Positions 28,523 to 36,693 of a stretch of DNA of 64,000 nt are shown here, one piece after another. The DNA lies in the NCBI GenBank assembly GCA_002345505.1, contig DDWJ01000018.1, positions 15,535-79,534 of the forward strand. Reading direction: 5' to 3'. The DNA is from Caryophanales bacterium UBA2289 (GTDB lineage Bacteria > Bacillota_I > Bacilli_A > Izemoplasmatales > Hujiaoplasmataceae). The notes beneath the pieces are model-generated. The model was not told the DNA's origin and searched no databases. It saw nothing but the letters and a program-made list of their open reading frames with translations. Position numbers and translations under genes: made by a program. Within the stretch, counting starts at the first letter, position 1. Each line of letters opens with the position of its first letter.

Positions 28523-30631
28523 TTGAATAAAAATATTTTAAGAAAAACTTTTTTGATTTTATCTTTTGCGATTATTTTTAGCGTCGCCTTTTTTTCGTTT
28601 TCAAACTTAAATAGTGGTATATTTAGTAGCGTTTCAACCCCATCTGGACCACCATGGGAGCAAGTTCCTACGAATGACTATACCTCGCAACAATACAATT
28701 TAGACTTAGTTGACGCTTATGAAGCATGGCAAATAGAAACTGGGGATTCAGGAGTTACAGTTGCTATAATTGACTCAGGCATTGATACGGATCATCAAGA
28801 GTTTGTTGGCAGAATTTCTGACTTGTCTTATAATTCCTTTACTGAAGAGGTAGGAATTCCATATGTCGAAGACGATTTAGGTCATGGAACTAATGTTGCG
28901 GGAATAATAGCTGCCAAAAGAGATAATGATTTTGGTATTGATGGCTTAACTGACAATGTTCAGTTAATGGTTATTAAAGTTAATAAACCAGGTGAAGAAG
29001 GATATTTAAATAGCTTAATCGTCAAAGGAATATATTACGCAGTTGATAATGGTGCCGATGTGATTAATCTCTCGCTCGGAAGCACATCACAAGATTCTAC
29101 AGTTTTAGCAGCTGTTGAATACGCACACCAAAATGAGGTTTTTGTCGTAGCTTCATCGGGAAATGATGGGAACGATGTTCCGTTTTATCCAGCTTCTTAT
29201 CCAACCGTTATATCTGTTGGATCAGTTAGTGAAAATGGGGAAATCAGCTATTTTTCTAATTATGGTGAATATGTTGATTTAGTTGCTCCTGGAGATTTAT
29301 TATATACTACTAATCTTGACAATGGATTTGCTAAAGTTAGTGGCACATCATTCTCAGCACCACATGTTAGTGCTTTAATCGCTTTGCTTATCAGTACTGG
29401 CAATTTCTCTTATGAAGAAATTCACCAAAATTTAACAAGAAGTTCTGTTGATCTTGGCGATGCTGGTAGAGATGATTATTATGGCTACGGTTTGATTAAC
29501 CTAAACGATTCGTTGTTGACTGATTTAGTAAAAATTACTTTAGTCAAGAATAACAATGAAGAAAACGAAGAGTTTTGGATTGATGCAAATTCATCCTTAC
29601 CGTTAATAAATAGACCAACATTGGAGCACTTTGAGTTTGATAACTGGTATTTAGATGAGAATCTTACAAATCAATTACCTAATGAATATCAATTTACATC
29701 TGACACTGTTTTATATGCCAGATATGAACCTATATACTACACAATCAGTTTAATATATAATGATGAGATTTATGATGTATTACAAGTTATGAGCGGGACT
29801 ACACTTCTAACTCTCCCCGAAATTGAAATAGAAGCTATGAGATTTTATGGGTGGTATTACGATATCGAGTTTGAATCAAAATATTCAGATCAAATCATTA
29901 TTGAGGATCTTACTTTATATGCTCGGGTAGAGCAATTTAAGTATGTTGTAACTTTTCTTGATCAAAATAATGATTTTTATCAAGAATATTTAGTAGAACC
30001 CAACTCGACATTACCATCACCTATAGCTCCATTGAAAGAAAGTGATGAGTTATTCGATTATATCTTTTTGAGTTGGGATCAAAATCTTACCAATATCAGC
30101 TCTGACCTGATTGTTAAACCTATTTATAAAAAAATCTTGTTTTTTGAAATGGTTGTTTTAAACCCAGGAATAGACACAATCTATCTAAATGAAGAGTGGA
30201 TTGATAGTGAAATTTCCTTGGGAGATGAAAGATTGTCTTTTGTTGTAAAATCACCTGTTAACCCTGCTGAAACTGGTATTTATACAGTCGAATATGATGT
30301 TATTTTTGAAGAAGAGGTTGTTGAAACTGTTATTAGAATAGTTAATGTAATTGCAAAACCTCAAGAAGTAATAATTACCATTAATCCAGGTATTACAACT
30401 ATAGTTAAAGATGATATTTATACTGAAGACGGCGCTACATCGAATGTCGGTGAAGTTAGAATAATCGGCAATGTTGATACTTCTACTACTGGAGTATATA
30501 AAGTTACTTATCAAGTCACTTTCAATGAAAAGGTATATGAAAAAATTAAATATGTTTTTGTTATCGATAATGAATTCAATCCTGTTACTGACCTTGAATG
30601 GTACTATGTAAGAGGTGATGAAGATGAGTAA
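28523..30631 (+). CDS. secreted subtilisin-like protease with InlB-type and Ig-like repeats
   Basis: Extracellular S8 serine protease. Signal peptide at residues 1-28. Triad: Asp in VAIIDSGIDTDHQEF, His in DDLGHGTNVAGIIAAK, Ser in VSGTSFSAPHVSALIAL. Residues about 340-545 hold three Listeria-Bacteroides (InlB B) repeats, each ending in a LYARYE-type strand. The last 150 residues are two Ig-like modules that begin NPGIDTIYLNEEW and NPGITTIVKDD. No propeptide-like or LPxTG segment is clear. The TTG at 28523 is chosen because AGGTGA (28512-28517) lies 5 nt before it; the upstream GTG overlaps that site. The end overlaps the next lipoprotein gene, so they are coupled. Confidence 0.9.
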   Translation: MNKNILRKTFLILSFAIIFSVAFFSFSNLNSGIFSSVSTPSGPPWEQVPTNDYTSQQYNLDLVDAYEAWQIETGDSGVTVAIIDSGIDTDHQEFVGRISDLSYNSFTEEVGIPYVEDDLGHGTNVAGIIAAKRDNDFGIDGLTDNVQLMVIKVNKPGEEGYLNSLIVKGIYYAVDNGADVINLSLGSTSQDSTVLAAVEYAHQNEVFVVASSGNDGNDVPFYPASYPTVISVGSVSENGEISYFSNYGEYVDLVAPGDLLYTTNLDNGFAKVSGTSFSAPHVSALIALLISTGNFSYEEIHQNLTRSSVDLGDAGRDDYYGYGLINLNDSLLTDLVKITLVKNNNEENEEFWIDANSSLPLINRPTLEHFEFDNWYLDENLTNQLPNEYQFTSDTVLYARYEPIYYTISLIYNDEIYDVLQVMSGTTLLTLPEIEIEAMRFYGWYYDIEFESKYSDQIIIEDLTLYARVEQFKYVVTFLDQNNDFYQEYLVEPNSTLPSPIAPLKESDELFDYIFLSWDQNLTNISSDLIVKPIYKKILFFEMVVLNPGIDTIYLNEEWIDSEISLGDERLSFVVKSPVNPAETGIYTVEYDVIFEEEVVETVIRIVNVIAKPQEVIITINPGITTIVKDDIYTEDGATSNVGEVRIIGNVDTSTTGVYKVTYQVTFNEKVYEKIKYVFVIDNEFNPVTDLEWYYVRGDEDE

Positions 30632-31148
30632 AAGAATAATAATCTTCTTCTTAGTTATCATATTCTCTATCATTTTTATTGGTTGTAATGCTAAGATTGA
30701 TGATATTGATTTTTACTTAAATCCTGGGATTGATACAATAACTCTTGATAGCGAATATGAAGACCCTGGAGTAACCGCAAAAGTTTTTGGTTTAAAAAGA
30801 TCAACTGAAGTTTTAGAAAATACAGTAGATACCAGCCAAATTGGAACTTACTATATTACATATAAATTTGAATATAAAGAATTTTACTTTGAGCTTACTC
30901 GAATTGTTGTTGTAATAGATGAAACACCACCTGTTCTTAATTTAAATCCTGGGATTGATACAATTAAAGTTGGTCAAATTTGGGTGGATGCCGGTGTTAG
31001 TATTGATGATAATATTGAAAATGACACAATTGTTATTGTGTCAGGTAATGTTGATACAGCGACAAGGGGTTCATATATTATTACTTATACAGCTACTGAT
31101 TCCACAGGAAATTCTAGTACTATAACTAGAATTGTTAATGTTATATAA
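30624..31148 (+). CDS. lipoprotein with two Ig-like NPGIDTI modules
   Basis: 174 residues. Signal peptide with lipobox IFIGC, so anchored to the outer face of the membrane. Two bacterial Ig-like modules open with NPGIDTITLDSEYEDPGV and NPGIDTIKVGQIWVDAGV and end in YTATDSTGNSS-type strands (DUF5011/HYR-like). The same modules close the upstream subtilisin, and the genes overlap by 8 nt, so the pair probably works as a surface complex, for example a docking partner or inhibitor of the protease (inference). The ATG at 30624 follows AGAGGTGA by 5 nt; GTG and ATG at 30615/30618 lie inside that site. Confidence 0.75.
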   Translation: MSKRIIIFFLVIIFSIIFIGCNAKIDDIDFYLNPGIDTITLDSEYEDPGVTAKVFGLKRSTEVLENTVDTSQIGTYYITYKFEYKEFYFELTRIVVVIDETPPVLNLNPGIDTIKVGQIWVDAGVSIDDNIENDTIVIVSGNVDTATRGSYIITYTATDSTGNSSTITRIVNVI

Positions 31149-31151
31149 TAA

Positions 31152-31179
31152 AAAAACACGAAAATAAATTCGTGTTTTT
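31152..31179. terminator. bidirectional terminator, lipoprotein / RidA
   Basis: AAAAACACGAA (31152-31162) pairs with TTCGTGTTTTT (31169-31179). Confidence 0.85.
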
Positions 31180-31552
31180 ATTTGCAAGCTGTGCAGTCAA
31201 TTTCAACTAACGCATCTAGTGGTAATCTAGCGACTTCAACTGTTACTCTTGCCGGCTTGTGATCTCCAAAAAAACTACTATAAACTTCGTTCATCTCTTT
31301 AAACATATTCATGTTTTTTAAAAATACTCCGCATTTAACAATGTTTTTTTTCTTCATGCCAGCTTCTTCTACAATAGCTAAAATGTTTTGTAAGCATTGG
31401 AGAGTTTGACTCTTGATTTCATTACCATCTACTTTTTTTGAGACAGGATTAATAGGTGTTTGTCCAGAAACATATAATGTATCTTGAACTAAAACAGCTT
31501 GTGAATATGGTCCAATCGCCTCTGGCGCCTTTAAAGAATGAATAAATTTCAT
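31178..31552 (-). CDS. RidA family (YjgF/UK114) reactive-imine deaminase
   Basis: Hydrolyses reactive enamine/imine products of PLP enzymes. 124 residues with the family pattern APEAIGPYSQAV, LYVSGQTPINP and the C-terminal PARVTVEVARLPLDALVEID, containing the Arg that binds the carboxylate. The full-length trimeric-fold protein is predicted to be cytoplasmic. An AAGGAG-type site precedes the ATG. Single gene between the surface lipoprotein (convergent) and a membrane protein gene on the same strand. Confidence 0.93.
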   Translation of the reverse strand: MKFIHSLKAPEAIGPYSQAVLVQDTLYVSGQTPINPVSKKVDGNEIKSQTLQCLQNILAIVEEAGMKKKNIVKCGVFLKNMNMFKEMNEVYSSFFGDHKPARVTVEVARLPLDALVEIDCTACK

Positions 31553-31578
31553 ATTAATTATCTCCTTTATATTATCAA

Positions 31579-32181
31579 CTATTTATAGCTGATTTTTTTC
31601 TTTTTAATAAAATACATTACTATACCACCAACAAAGTAAAGAACCGAAAACAAAAGGGTTGTAAGTGCAACACTATCAAATAATATTTTTAAGTTATAAA
31701 CATTATTTGGTATGTTAAATATCTCTACCTCAATATCATTTTCATCAGAATTATCATCTAGTCTAAATATTTGAAAGTCATAAACCGTATTTTCCTTCAA
31801 AGATACGGTAAACAAATATGCGTCAATATCGTCAATAAAAATCAATTCATCAGAGTACACATTTAAGACTAATGAACTGTCATAAACTTGATTATTAACT
31901 TTAATTCTAATGCCAAATATCTTTTGAACAATTTCGTCTTCATCATAAGTTGTTATTTTCAAATATTCTGAAGTAGATTCTATTTTCATGTAATATGCAT
32001 CGTAATCTATATTTGTTACAATAGCTTTATATTCTCCAGCATAGTTAACTAGTTTTTCACTTCCATCAACTATAAATGAAGCAGAATCTATTTTCTCTTG
32101 TTGAACACGAGATAACGAATAAAAAACGATTGACACTATAACTAATATTATTGGTATCACTATTAACTTGACTATTTTCAT
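31579..32181 (-). CDS. bitopic membrane protein, function unknown
   Basis: 200 residues: an N-terminal hydrophobic segment (5-23), about 140 extracytoplasmic residues rich in Asp, Glu and Tyr, and a C-terminal transmembrane helix (LTTLLFSVLYFVGGIVMYFI) with a lysine-rich cytoplasmic end. I recognise no family. The C-terminus of a second, broken copy lies just upstream (32206-32320), so the gene was once duplicated. A GAAGGAG site lies before the ATG at 32181. The overall layout recalls the short membrane protein at 35969, though I see no sequence match. Confidence 0.6.
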   Translation of the reverse strand: MKIVKLIVIPIILVIVSIVFYSLSRVQQEKIDSASFIVDGSEKLVNYAGEYKAIVTNIDYDAYYMKIESTSEYLKITTYDEDEIVQKIFGIRIKVNNQVYDSSLVLNVYSDELIFIDDIDAYLFTVSLKENTVYDFQIFRLDDNSDENDIEVEIFNIPNNVYNLKILFDSVALTTLLFSVLYFVGGIVMYFIKKKKISYK

Positions 32182-32205
32182 GATAACTCCTTCTTCTTGA
32201 TAATT

Positions 32206-32320
32206 CTAGTCGCTTCTTCTTTTGATGAAATAGATTGCAACAATTGTAAAACCAGAAATTATCGCAAATATTATGGTTGTGAATGAAACGCTTTCTTATA
32301 AAAATTTTAGATGCAAATTA
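32206..32320 (-). pseudogene. 3' remnant of a paralogue of the 31579 membrane-protein gene
   Basis: Minus-strand translation gives NNLHLKFL, a TAA stop, then ESVSFTTIIFAIISGFTIVA and IYFIKRRSD before the stop at 32206. This aligns with YNLKILFDSVALTTLLFSVL and YFIKKKK at the C-terminus of the neighbouring gene. Only the last 35 or so codons remain. The toxin gene's end abuts it at 32321, which suggests the toxin-antitoxin module replaced or entered the rest of this copy. Confidence 0.65.
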
Positions 32321-32632
32321 TTATATTTCTTTTATATAATCTTTCTTTGCATAGATAACTCTGACAATATTAACAAGATTTTTGTCTTAATCAAGTAAAT
32401 AAACTATTACAAAATTATCAATAATTGATTTTCTCAAACGTTTGCTGTCTAATCTAGGATCTGTTAGAATCGGATATGCTTTCGGAAACATACATATATC
32501 CTTGAACTTGGCTTCAAATTTCTCAATTAAGCTTAATGCGGATTCAGGGTTCGCTAGTTCCACAGATATATAGCGAAAAATATTCTCCATATCCAATCTG
32601 GCTTTTGGTAAAAGCTTATATCTTCTTCCCAT
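32321..32632 (-). pseudogene. RelE/ParE-family toxin truncated by an in-frame TAA
   Basis: The open part (32632-32387) codes for 81 residues with the RelE/ParE pattern YKLLPKARLDMENIFRYISV, FKDICMFPKAYPILTDPRL, ending in FVIVYLLD. After the TAA at 32389-32387 the same frame continues DKNLVNIVRVIYAKKDYIKE and stops at 32321; this is the normal last beta-strand and tail of the family (VxRVIYxxxDY). One GAA to TAA change explains it. The missing strand normally carries active-site residues, so the toxin is probably inactive. It overlaps the antitoxin gene by 17 nt, the usual antitoxin-first order. Confidence 0.8.
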
Positions 32633-32885
32633 ACTTAGACTTCATTTCGCTAATAAACATTGGTCCATCAGTTTTTAAGTTATCTTCGTCTATATTTTTC
32701 AATGAATCATTAATCAATTTTATAACTTGATTTTTGGCTATTTCTCTTTCATAAACATCGATGCTCATTAATACCATGGAGCCATAACCATTTTTTGTCA
32801 CAAAAACAGGTTCGTCGGATTCTTCTACAAATTTAGAAATGTTTGCGGTGTTCTTTAATTCATTGATTGGAATAATCTTTGGCAT
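32616..32885 (-). CDS. Phd/YefM-family antitoxin
   Basis: 89 residues. The N-terminal DNA-binding half is IIPINELKNTANISKFVEES followed by DEPVFVTKNGYGSMVLMSID, the standard Phd/YefM fold. The C-terminal toxin-binding part is short and charged, ending MKSKYGKKI. It would neutralise the adjacent RelE/ParE protein and autorepress the operon through operators upstream of 32885. With the toxin apparently truncated, the gene may be kept only as an autoregulator or be on its way out. Confidence 0.85.
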   Translation of the reverse strand: MPKIIPINELKNTANISKFVEESDEPVFVTKNGYGSMVLMSIDVYEREIAKNQVIKLINDSLKNIDEDNLKTDGPMFISEMKSKYGKKI

Positions 32886-32965
32886 ATTTATCCCCCATTA
32901 TTATATGATAATTATACCATAATTTGTTTATTTTGTAAATTCTTTATGCTTTTTTATTTATTCTT

Positions 32966-33108
32966 TGATATTTTTATTTATTTCGGTCTTTGTTTTTGAA
33001 AAATCAATGAATTTATCAGTAATGTCAAATATCTCTTCGTTGTGACTTGTTAAAATCATGATTGTATTACTTTTGTGTTTAACAAACTCTCTTAAAAAAA
33101 TAGAGAAG
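32966..33108 (-). pseudogene. C-terminal remnant of an ABC-transporter ATPase
   Basis: The minus strand reads FLREFVKHKSNTIMILTSHN, then EEIFDITDKFIDFSKTKTEI and a stop. The switch-His pattern (TIMILTSHNEEIFxxTDKxID) is that of the end of an ABC ATPase, with no upstream Walker A, signature or Walker B. Its 5' side runs straight into the terminator of the leftmost tRNA fragment (33091-33125). So the ATPase gene was cut when the island formed, or earlier. Confidence 0.6.
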
Positions 33109-33125
33109 TTCATCCAAATGAATAA
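33091..33125 (-). terminator. terminator left of tRNA fragment 1
   Basis: GAAGTTCATC pairs with GAATAAACTC-type sequence (about 33105-33129). On the minus strand it is followed by seven T. This is probably the original tRNA-Val terminator. Confidence 0.6.
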
Positions 33126-33149
33126 ACTCCCCTATATTTCATCTTTTTA

Positions 33150-33535
33150 TGGTGGAATCAGAGGGATTTGAACCCTCGACCCCCTGCACGTCAAGCAGAT
33201 TCCCACACACTTGATTTATTACTATATTTAGCCATTTAATACACTTTAATAATAAGTTTGACCCTTGTCTTGACCCTTGTAACATTTCTTAAAATAATTA
33301 AAATAGTAGCAACTAAACCATCATATATCGAATTGATTTTACAAATTGTACCCATTCTACAATGGATAATTTAGTATTTTATTTGAAATAGTTTGAGCCC
33401 CAGTCGGACTGGCGACAGATGAATTTTCGATTGCATCACGCCTCAATAGAAGTCAATAATACTTTTTTACCATAATGAAAGTTGTGAAGACCATAAAGAT
33501 ACATTCTTTACTAGTAAAACATAGAAAATTTAGTA
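33150..33535 (-). repeat. tRNA-Val 3' fragment 1 plus attachment-module repeat
   Basis: 33150-33200 matches the tRNA-Val(GAC) 3' part from the anticodon arm to CCA. Its acceptor strand ends GATTCCACCA, pairing perfectly with the GGAATC 5' end of the intact gene, and its T-stem is fully Watson-Crick. To the right (minus-strand upstream), 33246-33345 carries the CAAGGGTCAA direct repeat. The whole 33150-33530 block is about 95% identical by eye to 41786-42163. The fragment has no 5' half and cannot be a tRNA. Confidence 0.8.
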
Positions 33536-33957
33536 GCGTTTTCTACCTGGAATCCAATTGATTTTAAATATTCAAGATATCTTGATTTACCATACCTAGT
33601 TTTAAATAACTTCTTCTTATTTTTATCATAATATACTATATACAAAGTTGTAATAATGTAATACTTGTAAACTACGTTATCTAAACTATCTAATCTATAT
33701 TTTTTCTTTACATTTAGCCAATTAGTAATAACGATAGATTCGTCAATGAAAGATATATCGTAATTTGCAAATAACAAACAACTATAAAGCAATATTATAC
33801 CTCCACATGAAATGACTACTCCACCAATATAACTTGTGTATGCATTAATTACCTCATACCAAACAAAGAAAACACATGCAAAAAAAAGTATGGTGCATAC
33901 AATTAATAAATATTTAACAAATGGATAATCACCACTAGGTGAGATATTAAATTTCAT
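33511..33957 (-). CDS. small membrane protein with PH-like domain, unknown function
   Basis: 148 residues. Two adjacent transmembrane helices (about 18-40 and 47-68), then a cytoplasmic part with VVITNWLNVKKKYRL-like strands and YVVYYDKNKKKLFKTRYGK-type sequence, resembling bacterial PH-like membrane proteins. No enzyme motif. GAGGTGA lies 5 nt before the ATG at 33957; the in-frame GTG at 33966 overlaps that site. Island cargo, downstream of abiEii on the same strand with a 46-nt gap. A link to the AbiE system is possible but not shown. Confidence 0.55.
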   Translation of the reverse strand: MKFNISPSGDYPFVKYLLIVCTILFFACVFFVWYEVINAYTSYIGGVVISCGGIILLYSCLLFANYDISFIDESIVITNWLNVKKKYRLDSLDNVVYKYYIITTLYIVYYDKNKKKLFKTRYGKSRYLEYLKSIGFQVENATKFSMFY

Positions 33958-34003
33958 CAAATTCACCTCTTTTTCCTTTCAAAATATTAAATACTCATAG
34001 ATT

Positions 34004-34876
34004 TCAATCGTTTACTACTCTCAGATTTTCTGTAATATTTATAAAAAACTCTGCACTCCATATATCTAGTTTTCTAGTGTCCTTTACAAATGGCAAGACA
34101 TCTTTTTTCGCCTCTTCAAAATCGACATTTAAAAATCGATTTCTAAGAAGTGCTATCAATGATTGTCGATTCAGTAAGAACTTAGAATCAATGAACCCAG
34201 TCTGTATTAATCTAGCCTTTAAATGCTTGATATTTACTGGTGTATCCATTGCCAAAAAGAAAATATAATCATAAAAATCTCTTCCTTTTATCCGCGTCTT
34301 CCAATTCCTTCTAAGAACAGCGTCTATTTTACCAGCGAATAATGAAGGTAAGTCGTATACTCTTACTTGGTAAGGAGATGGCAATAGTCTAAATTTCATT
34401 TCAGTTGTCGCAAAATTTGGAGGATTGATATCTATTTCAAATTTCACTTTAATTTTCTCATTTAAATGCAATATAGATAGATCTTGATCCGAATTTGGAT
34501 AAAACAGTAAGAAATGCTCTTTTATATTACCTTTTAAGAAAACTGACTTGATACTTGTTTCTTGTATTTTTGTTTTCTCTTCAATATCAAGTTTTAGACC
34601 TAGAGATTCTACCTCTTCTCTTATAACTGGTATAAAATCTTCAAAACGAAAATCTGGATTACTTACTAGTAAAGAGAAATCTAAATCTTCTGAGAATCGA
34701 TCAAGATTATAGAATATTCTTAGAGCTGTCCCTCCATAAAATGCAGCTTTGGAAAAGAAATTAGCTCGTGATAGACCGGATAACACAATTTCCTGTATTA
34801 TTTCTTTTAGAGCATTTTTTTTATCTTCGAATGTTGCAGTATCATATTTTTTCAACATTTGATCTATGATTTGCAT
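34004..34876 (-). CDS. abiEii: AbiEii-family nucleotidyltransferase toxin (type IV TA)
   Basis: 290 residues of the AbiEii/AbiGii family, which arrests growth by adding nucleotides to RNA acceptors during phage infection. The nucleotidyltransferase core is AAFYGGTALRIFYNLDRFSE followed by DLDFSLL, with the metal Asp residues, then VKFEIDINPP and VYDLPSLFAGKIDAVLRRNW with conserved Lys/Asp. AAGGAG precedes the ATG. Its start overlaps the end of abiEi by 35 nt, the normal antitoxin-toxin order. The gene looks intact. Confidence 0.9.
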   Translation of the reverse strand: MQIIDQMLKKYDTATFEDKKNALKEIIQEIVLSGLSRANFFSKAAFYGGTALRIFYNLDRFSEDLDFSLLVSNPDFRFEDFIPVIREEVESLGLKLDIEEKTKIQETSIKSVFLKGNIKEHFLLFYPNSDQDLSILHLNEKIKVKFEIDINPPNFATTEMKFRLLPSPYQVRVYDLPSLFAGKIDAVLRRNWKTRIKGRDFYDYIFFLAMDTPVNIKHLKARLIQTGFIDSKFLLNRQSLIALLRNRFLNVDFEEAKKDVLPFVKDTRKLDIWSAEFFINITENLRVVND

Positions 34877-35459
34877 ATGCTTCTCCTTTAATGTATTTTT
34901 TTAATAACATTAGGTTTTTTGACTTATATTTTGGTATTAGCTTACTCAACTTATCTGTGTCGAGAGAGAAAAACTCATCAGAGTAAATCCTTAAATCTTC
35001 AAAAATCATTTTTTGTAGTTGTCTTATGCTTGTCACTGTTTTTAAAGAATATAACTTGTCACACAATGCCTTCTCTTTCGATGCAATATGATATACATAA
35101 TTATTCTCTTCAATAGCTAAAATATCAAATGGATAAGCAGACTTAGGGATGTCTCTATATATATAAGTTCCAAATGGAGTAATATATTTTTTTGTTTTTT
35201 GTTTGTTATAAGTTGCCAAGGTATAATTTGTGACCCTTTCAGGAATCATTCCATAATAAGATAAAGCATAATCAAAAGATAAATACGAAGGACCATATAT
35301 ATATGATGATAAATAATATCCAGGAGTAGATTTGTCAGTTTCGTATAACCCTCTAATGATTGGTATATAAGTTCCAACTTTTATTTCTCTTCGGATTTTA
35401 CCGTTTACATCACTATAATTCTTATATTTGATTTTTAGATCTTCAACAGTTTTTATCAC
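34842..35459 (-). CDS. abiEi: AbiEi-family antitoxin (type IV TA)
   Basis: 205 residues from a GTG at 35459, chosen because GGAGG lies 7 nt before it. An ATG at 35510 would place the ribosome site inside the gene. An N-terminal winged-helix (IRREIKVGTYIPIIRGLYET) is followed by the family block SYIYGPSYLSFDYALSYYGM, FGTYIYRDIP and IASKEKALCDKLYSLK. AbiEi neutralises AbiEii by repressing the operon and protects without stable complex formation. First gene of the pair, probably with autoregulatory repeats upstream that I could not define. Confidence 0.87.
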   Translation of the reverse strand: MIKTVEDLKIKYKNYSDVNGKIRREIKVGTYIPIIRGLYETDKSTPGYYLSSYIYGPSYLSFDYALSYYGMIPERVTNYTLATYNKQKTKKYITPFGTYIYRDIPKSAYPFDILAIEENNYVYHIASKEKALCDKLYSLKTVTSIRQLQKMIFEDLRIYSDEFFSLDTDKLSKLIPKYKSKNLMLLKKYIKGEAYANHRSNVEKI

Positions 35460-35599
35460 ACTTTTTCCTCCATTTAATTGTATTATAAACCTTTTTGTGG
35501 AGATTTTCAATATATATAGTTATATTTTTTTAGTATTTTAAACAAAATTATTCATCCAAATAAATTTAATTGTATTTATTACTATAAAAAATAGCTACC

Positions 35600-35655
35600 T
35601 TCATTAGAGTGGTATTCTTAGTATACCTCTTCTCTAATTTTTGGAAGCTATTTAA
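35600..35655 (-). terminator. terminator after tRNA fragment 2
   Basis: AGCTACC and TTAGAG (left) pair with CTCTAA and GGAAGCT (right). On the minus strand T6 follows. It is closely related to the hairpin next to the intact tRNA (44040-44092). Confidence 0.7.
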
Positions 35656-35663
35656 AGTCATTA

Positions 35664-35845
35664 TGGTGGAACCAGAGGTATTTGAACCCCCGACCCCCTG
35701 CACGTCAAGCAGATTCATGAGCTCTTGATAAGCCTCTATATTTAGCCATTTTAAGCAATAATAAAATAAGTTTGACCCTTGTCTTGACCCTTGTTACTTT
35801 TTATAAAAAAAACTAAAATAAAAGCTGATAAACCATCATATATTG
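35664..35845 (-). repeat. tRNA-Val 3' fragment 2 with direct-repeat tail
   Basis: 35664-35714 is the 3' part of a tRNA-Val(GAC) with a mismatch in the T-stem (CAAATACC). The tail at 35751-35840 includes the doubled CAAGGGTCAA. On the minus strand it can be read as an open frame, ending SNKGQDKGQTYF-IIA and stop, preceded by IYDGLSAFILVFFIK, like the C-terminus of a tyrosine integrase. The same nucleotides could instead be integrase arm-binding repeats. Confidence 0.7.
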
Positions 35846-35968
35846 AGCATATTTAAATTTTTGTGTTGTTTCAAGTGAATGTTAAATAAGAATTAAACGG
35901 ATCTTTAGTAATTACTAGAAAGAAACTTACTATTAATTATCATTTAAATAATTTGGTTTTTGTAAACA

Positions 35969-36502
35969 TCAAAACTCCAATTTTCCCAAACAATATGAAC
36001 CTTCAATTTTTATTGTAATAATCCGTTGAGCTATGCTGGTATTGTTTTCCAATATCAATCTTCTTAACTCCGATCTTATATAAAATCCTTGAGAAGTTCC
36101 GTACGTAGAATTTCCTCCAGCTAGCCATAAATATGGTAATGAGTAAATATCGTTTTCTTCTTCTAAATTTATATCTGAAGAATATGCAGTATTTATGTCC
36201 GATTCTATTTCAAGTAATATGCCTTGTATAATATCACCCTCATCGTAAATACTCGTTACATCTTCAGTAAAGATTAGGTAATATTTACCGTTCTCTATGA
36301 AGATTTCTTCATAAAGCACATAATTTTGTATATCTATATCTTCTTCATTTAATATTTCATAAAATAATTCATTTTCTTCTTTGATTCTATTAATATTTCG
36401 CTGAATACTCCACTCATAGGAAAAATAATAAACACCAAATCCTAAAGCGATTATCAGAATCGGTACTAAGATTAACAATGTAGAAGTTTTTAATACTTTC
36501 AT
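35969..36502 (-). CDS. small membrane-anchored protein, unknown function
   Basis: 177 residues. One N-terminal transmembrane helix (about 8-28), then an acidic extracytoplasmic part with NRIKEENELFYEILNEEDID and LRRLILENNTSIAQRIITIK. No enzyme motif, lipobox or known domain. It is the only gene of the smallest island unit, bracketed by tRNA fragments 2 and 3. A GGAGCA-type site precedes the ATG at 36502. Immunity or phage-exclusion protein would be a guess from context only. Confidence 0.6.
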   Translation of the reverse strand: MKVLKTSTLLILVPILIIALGFGVYYFSYEWSIQRNINRIKEENELFYEILNEEDIDIQNYVLYEEIFIENGKYYLIFTEDVTSIYDEGDIIQGILLEIESDINTAYSSDINLEEENDIYSLPYLWLAGGNSTYGTSQGFYIRSELRRLILENNTSIAQRIITIKIEGSYCLGKLEF

Positions 36503-36635
36503 ACAATTGCTCCTTTCATCTCAAAAAAGAGATTTGGATTAGTTGAATTTTAATCAGTACTTTAAAATGAGTCTATATATAGGATTATATCATTTTTTGG
36601 TAAATATAAAAATCTTCTTTAACAACAAAAATCTC

Positions 36636-36676
36636 TCAAAAAAAAAGAGAAGTTTATTTACTATGAATAAACTTCC
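36636..36676 (-). terminator. terminator after tRNA fragment 3
   Basis: GAAGTTTATT and AATAAACTTC form a perfect 10-bp stem (about 36650-36676). On the minus strand it is followed by TC and nine T. Confidence 0.85.
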
Positions 36677-36693
36677 CAAAAATAGGCTTTTTA

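Larger units (their letters stand above)
35460..35968. other. gene-free stretch: hairpin, tRNA fragment 2, tail
   Basis: About 500 bp without a gene. It holds the abiE promoter region, a large hairpin (35600-35655, a minus-strand terminator after tRNA fragment 2), the 51-nt tRNA fragment at 35664-35714, and the conserved tail. The remainder is AT-rich with nothing I can name. Confidence 0.6.
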
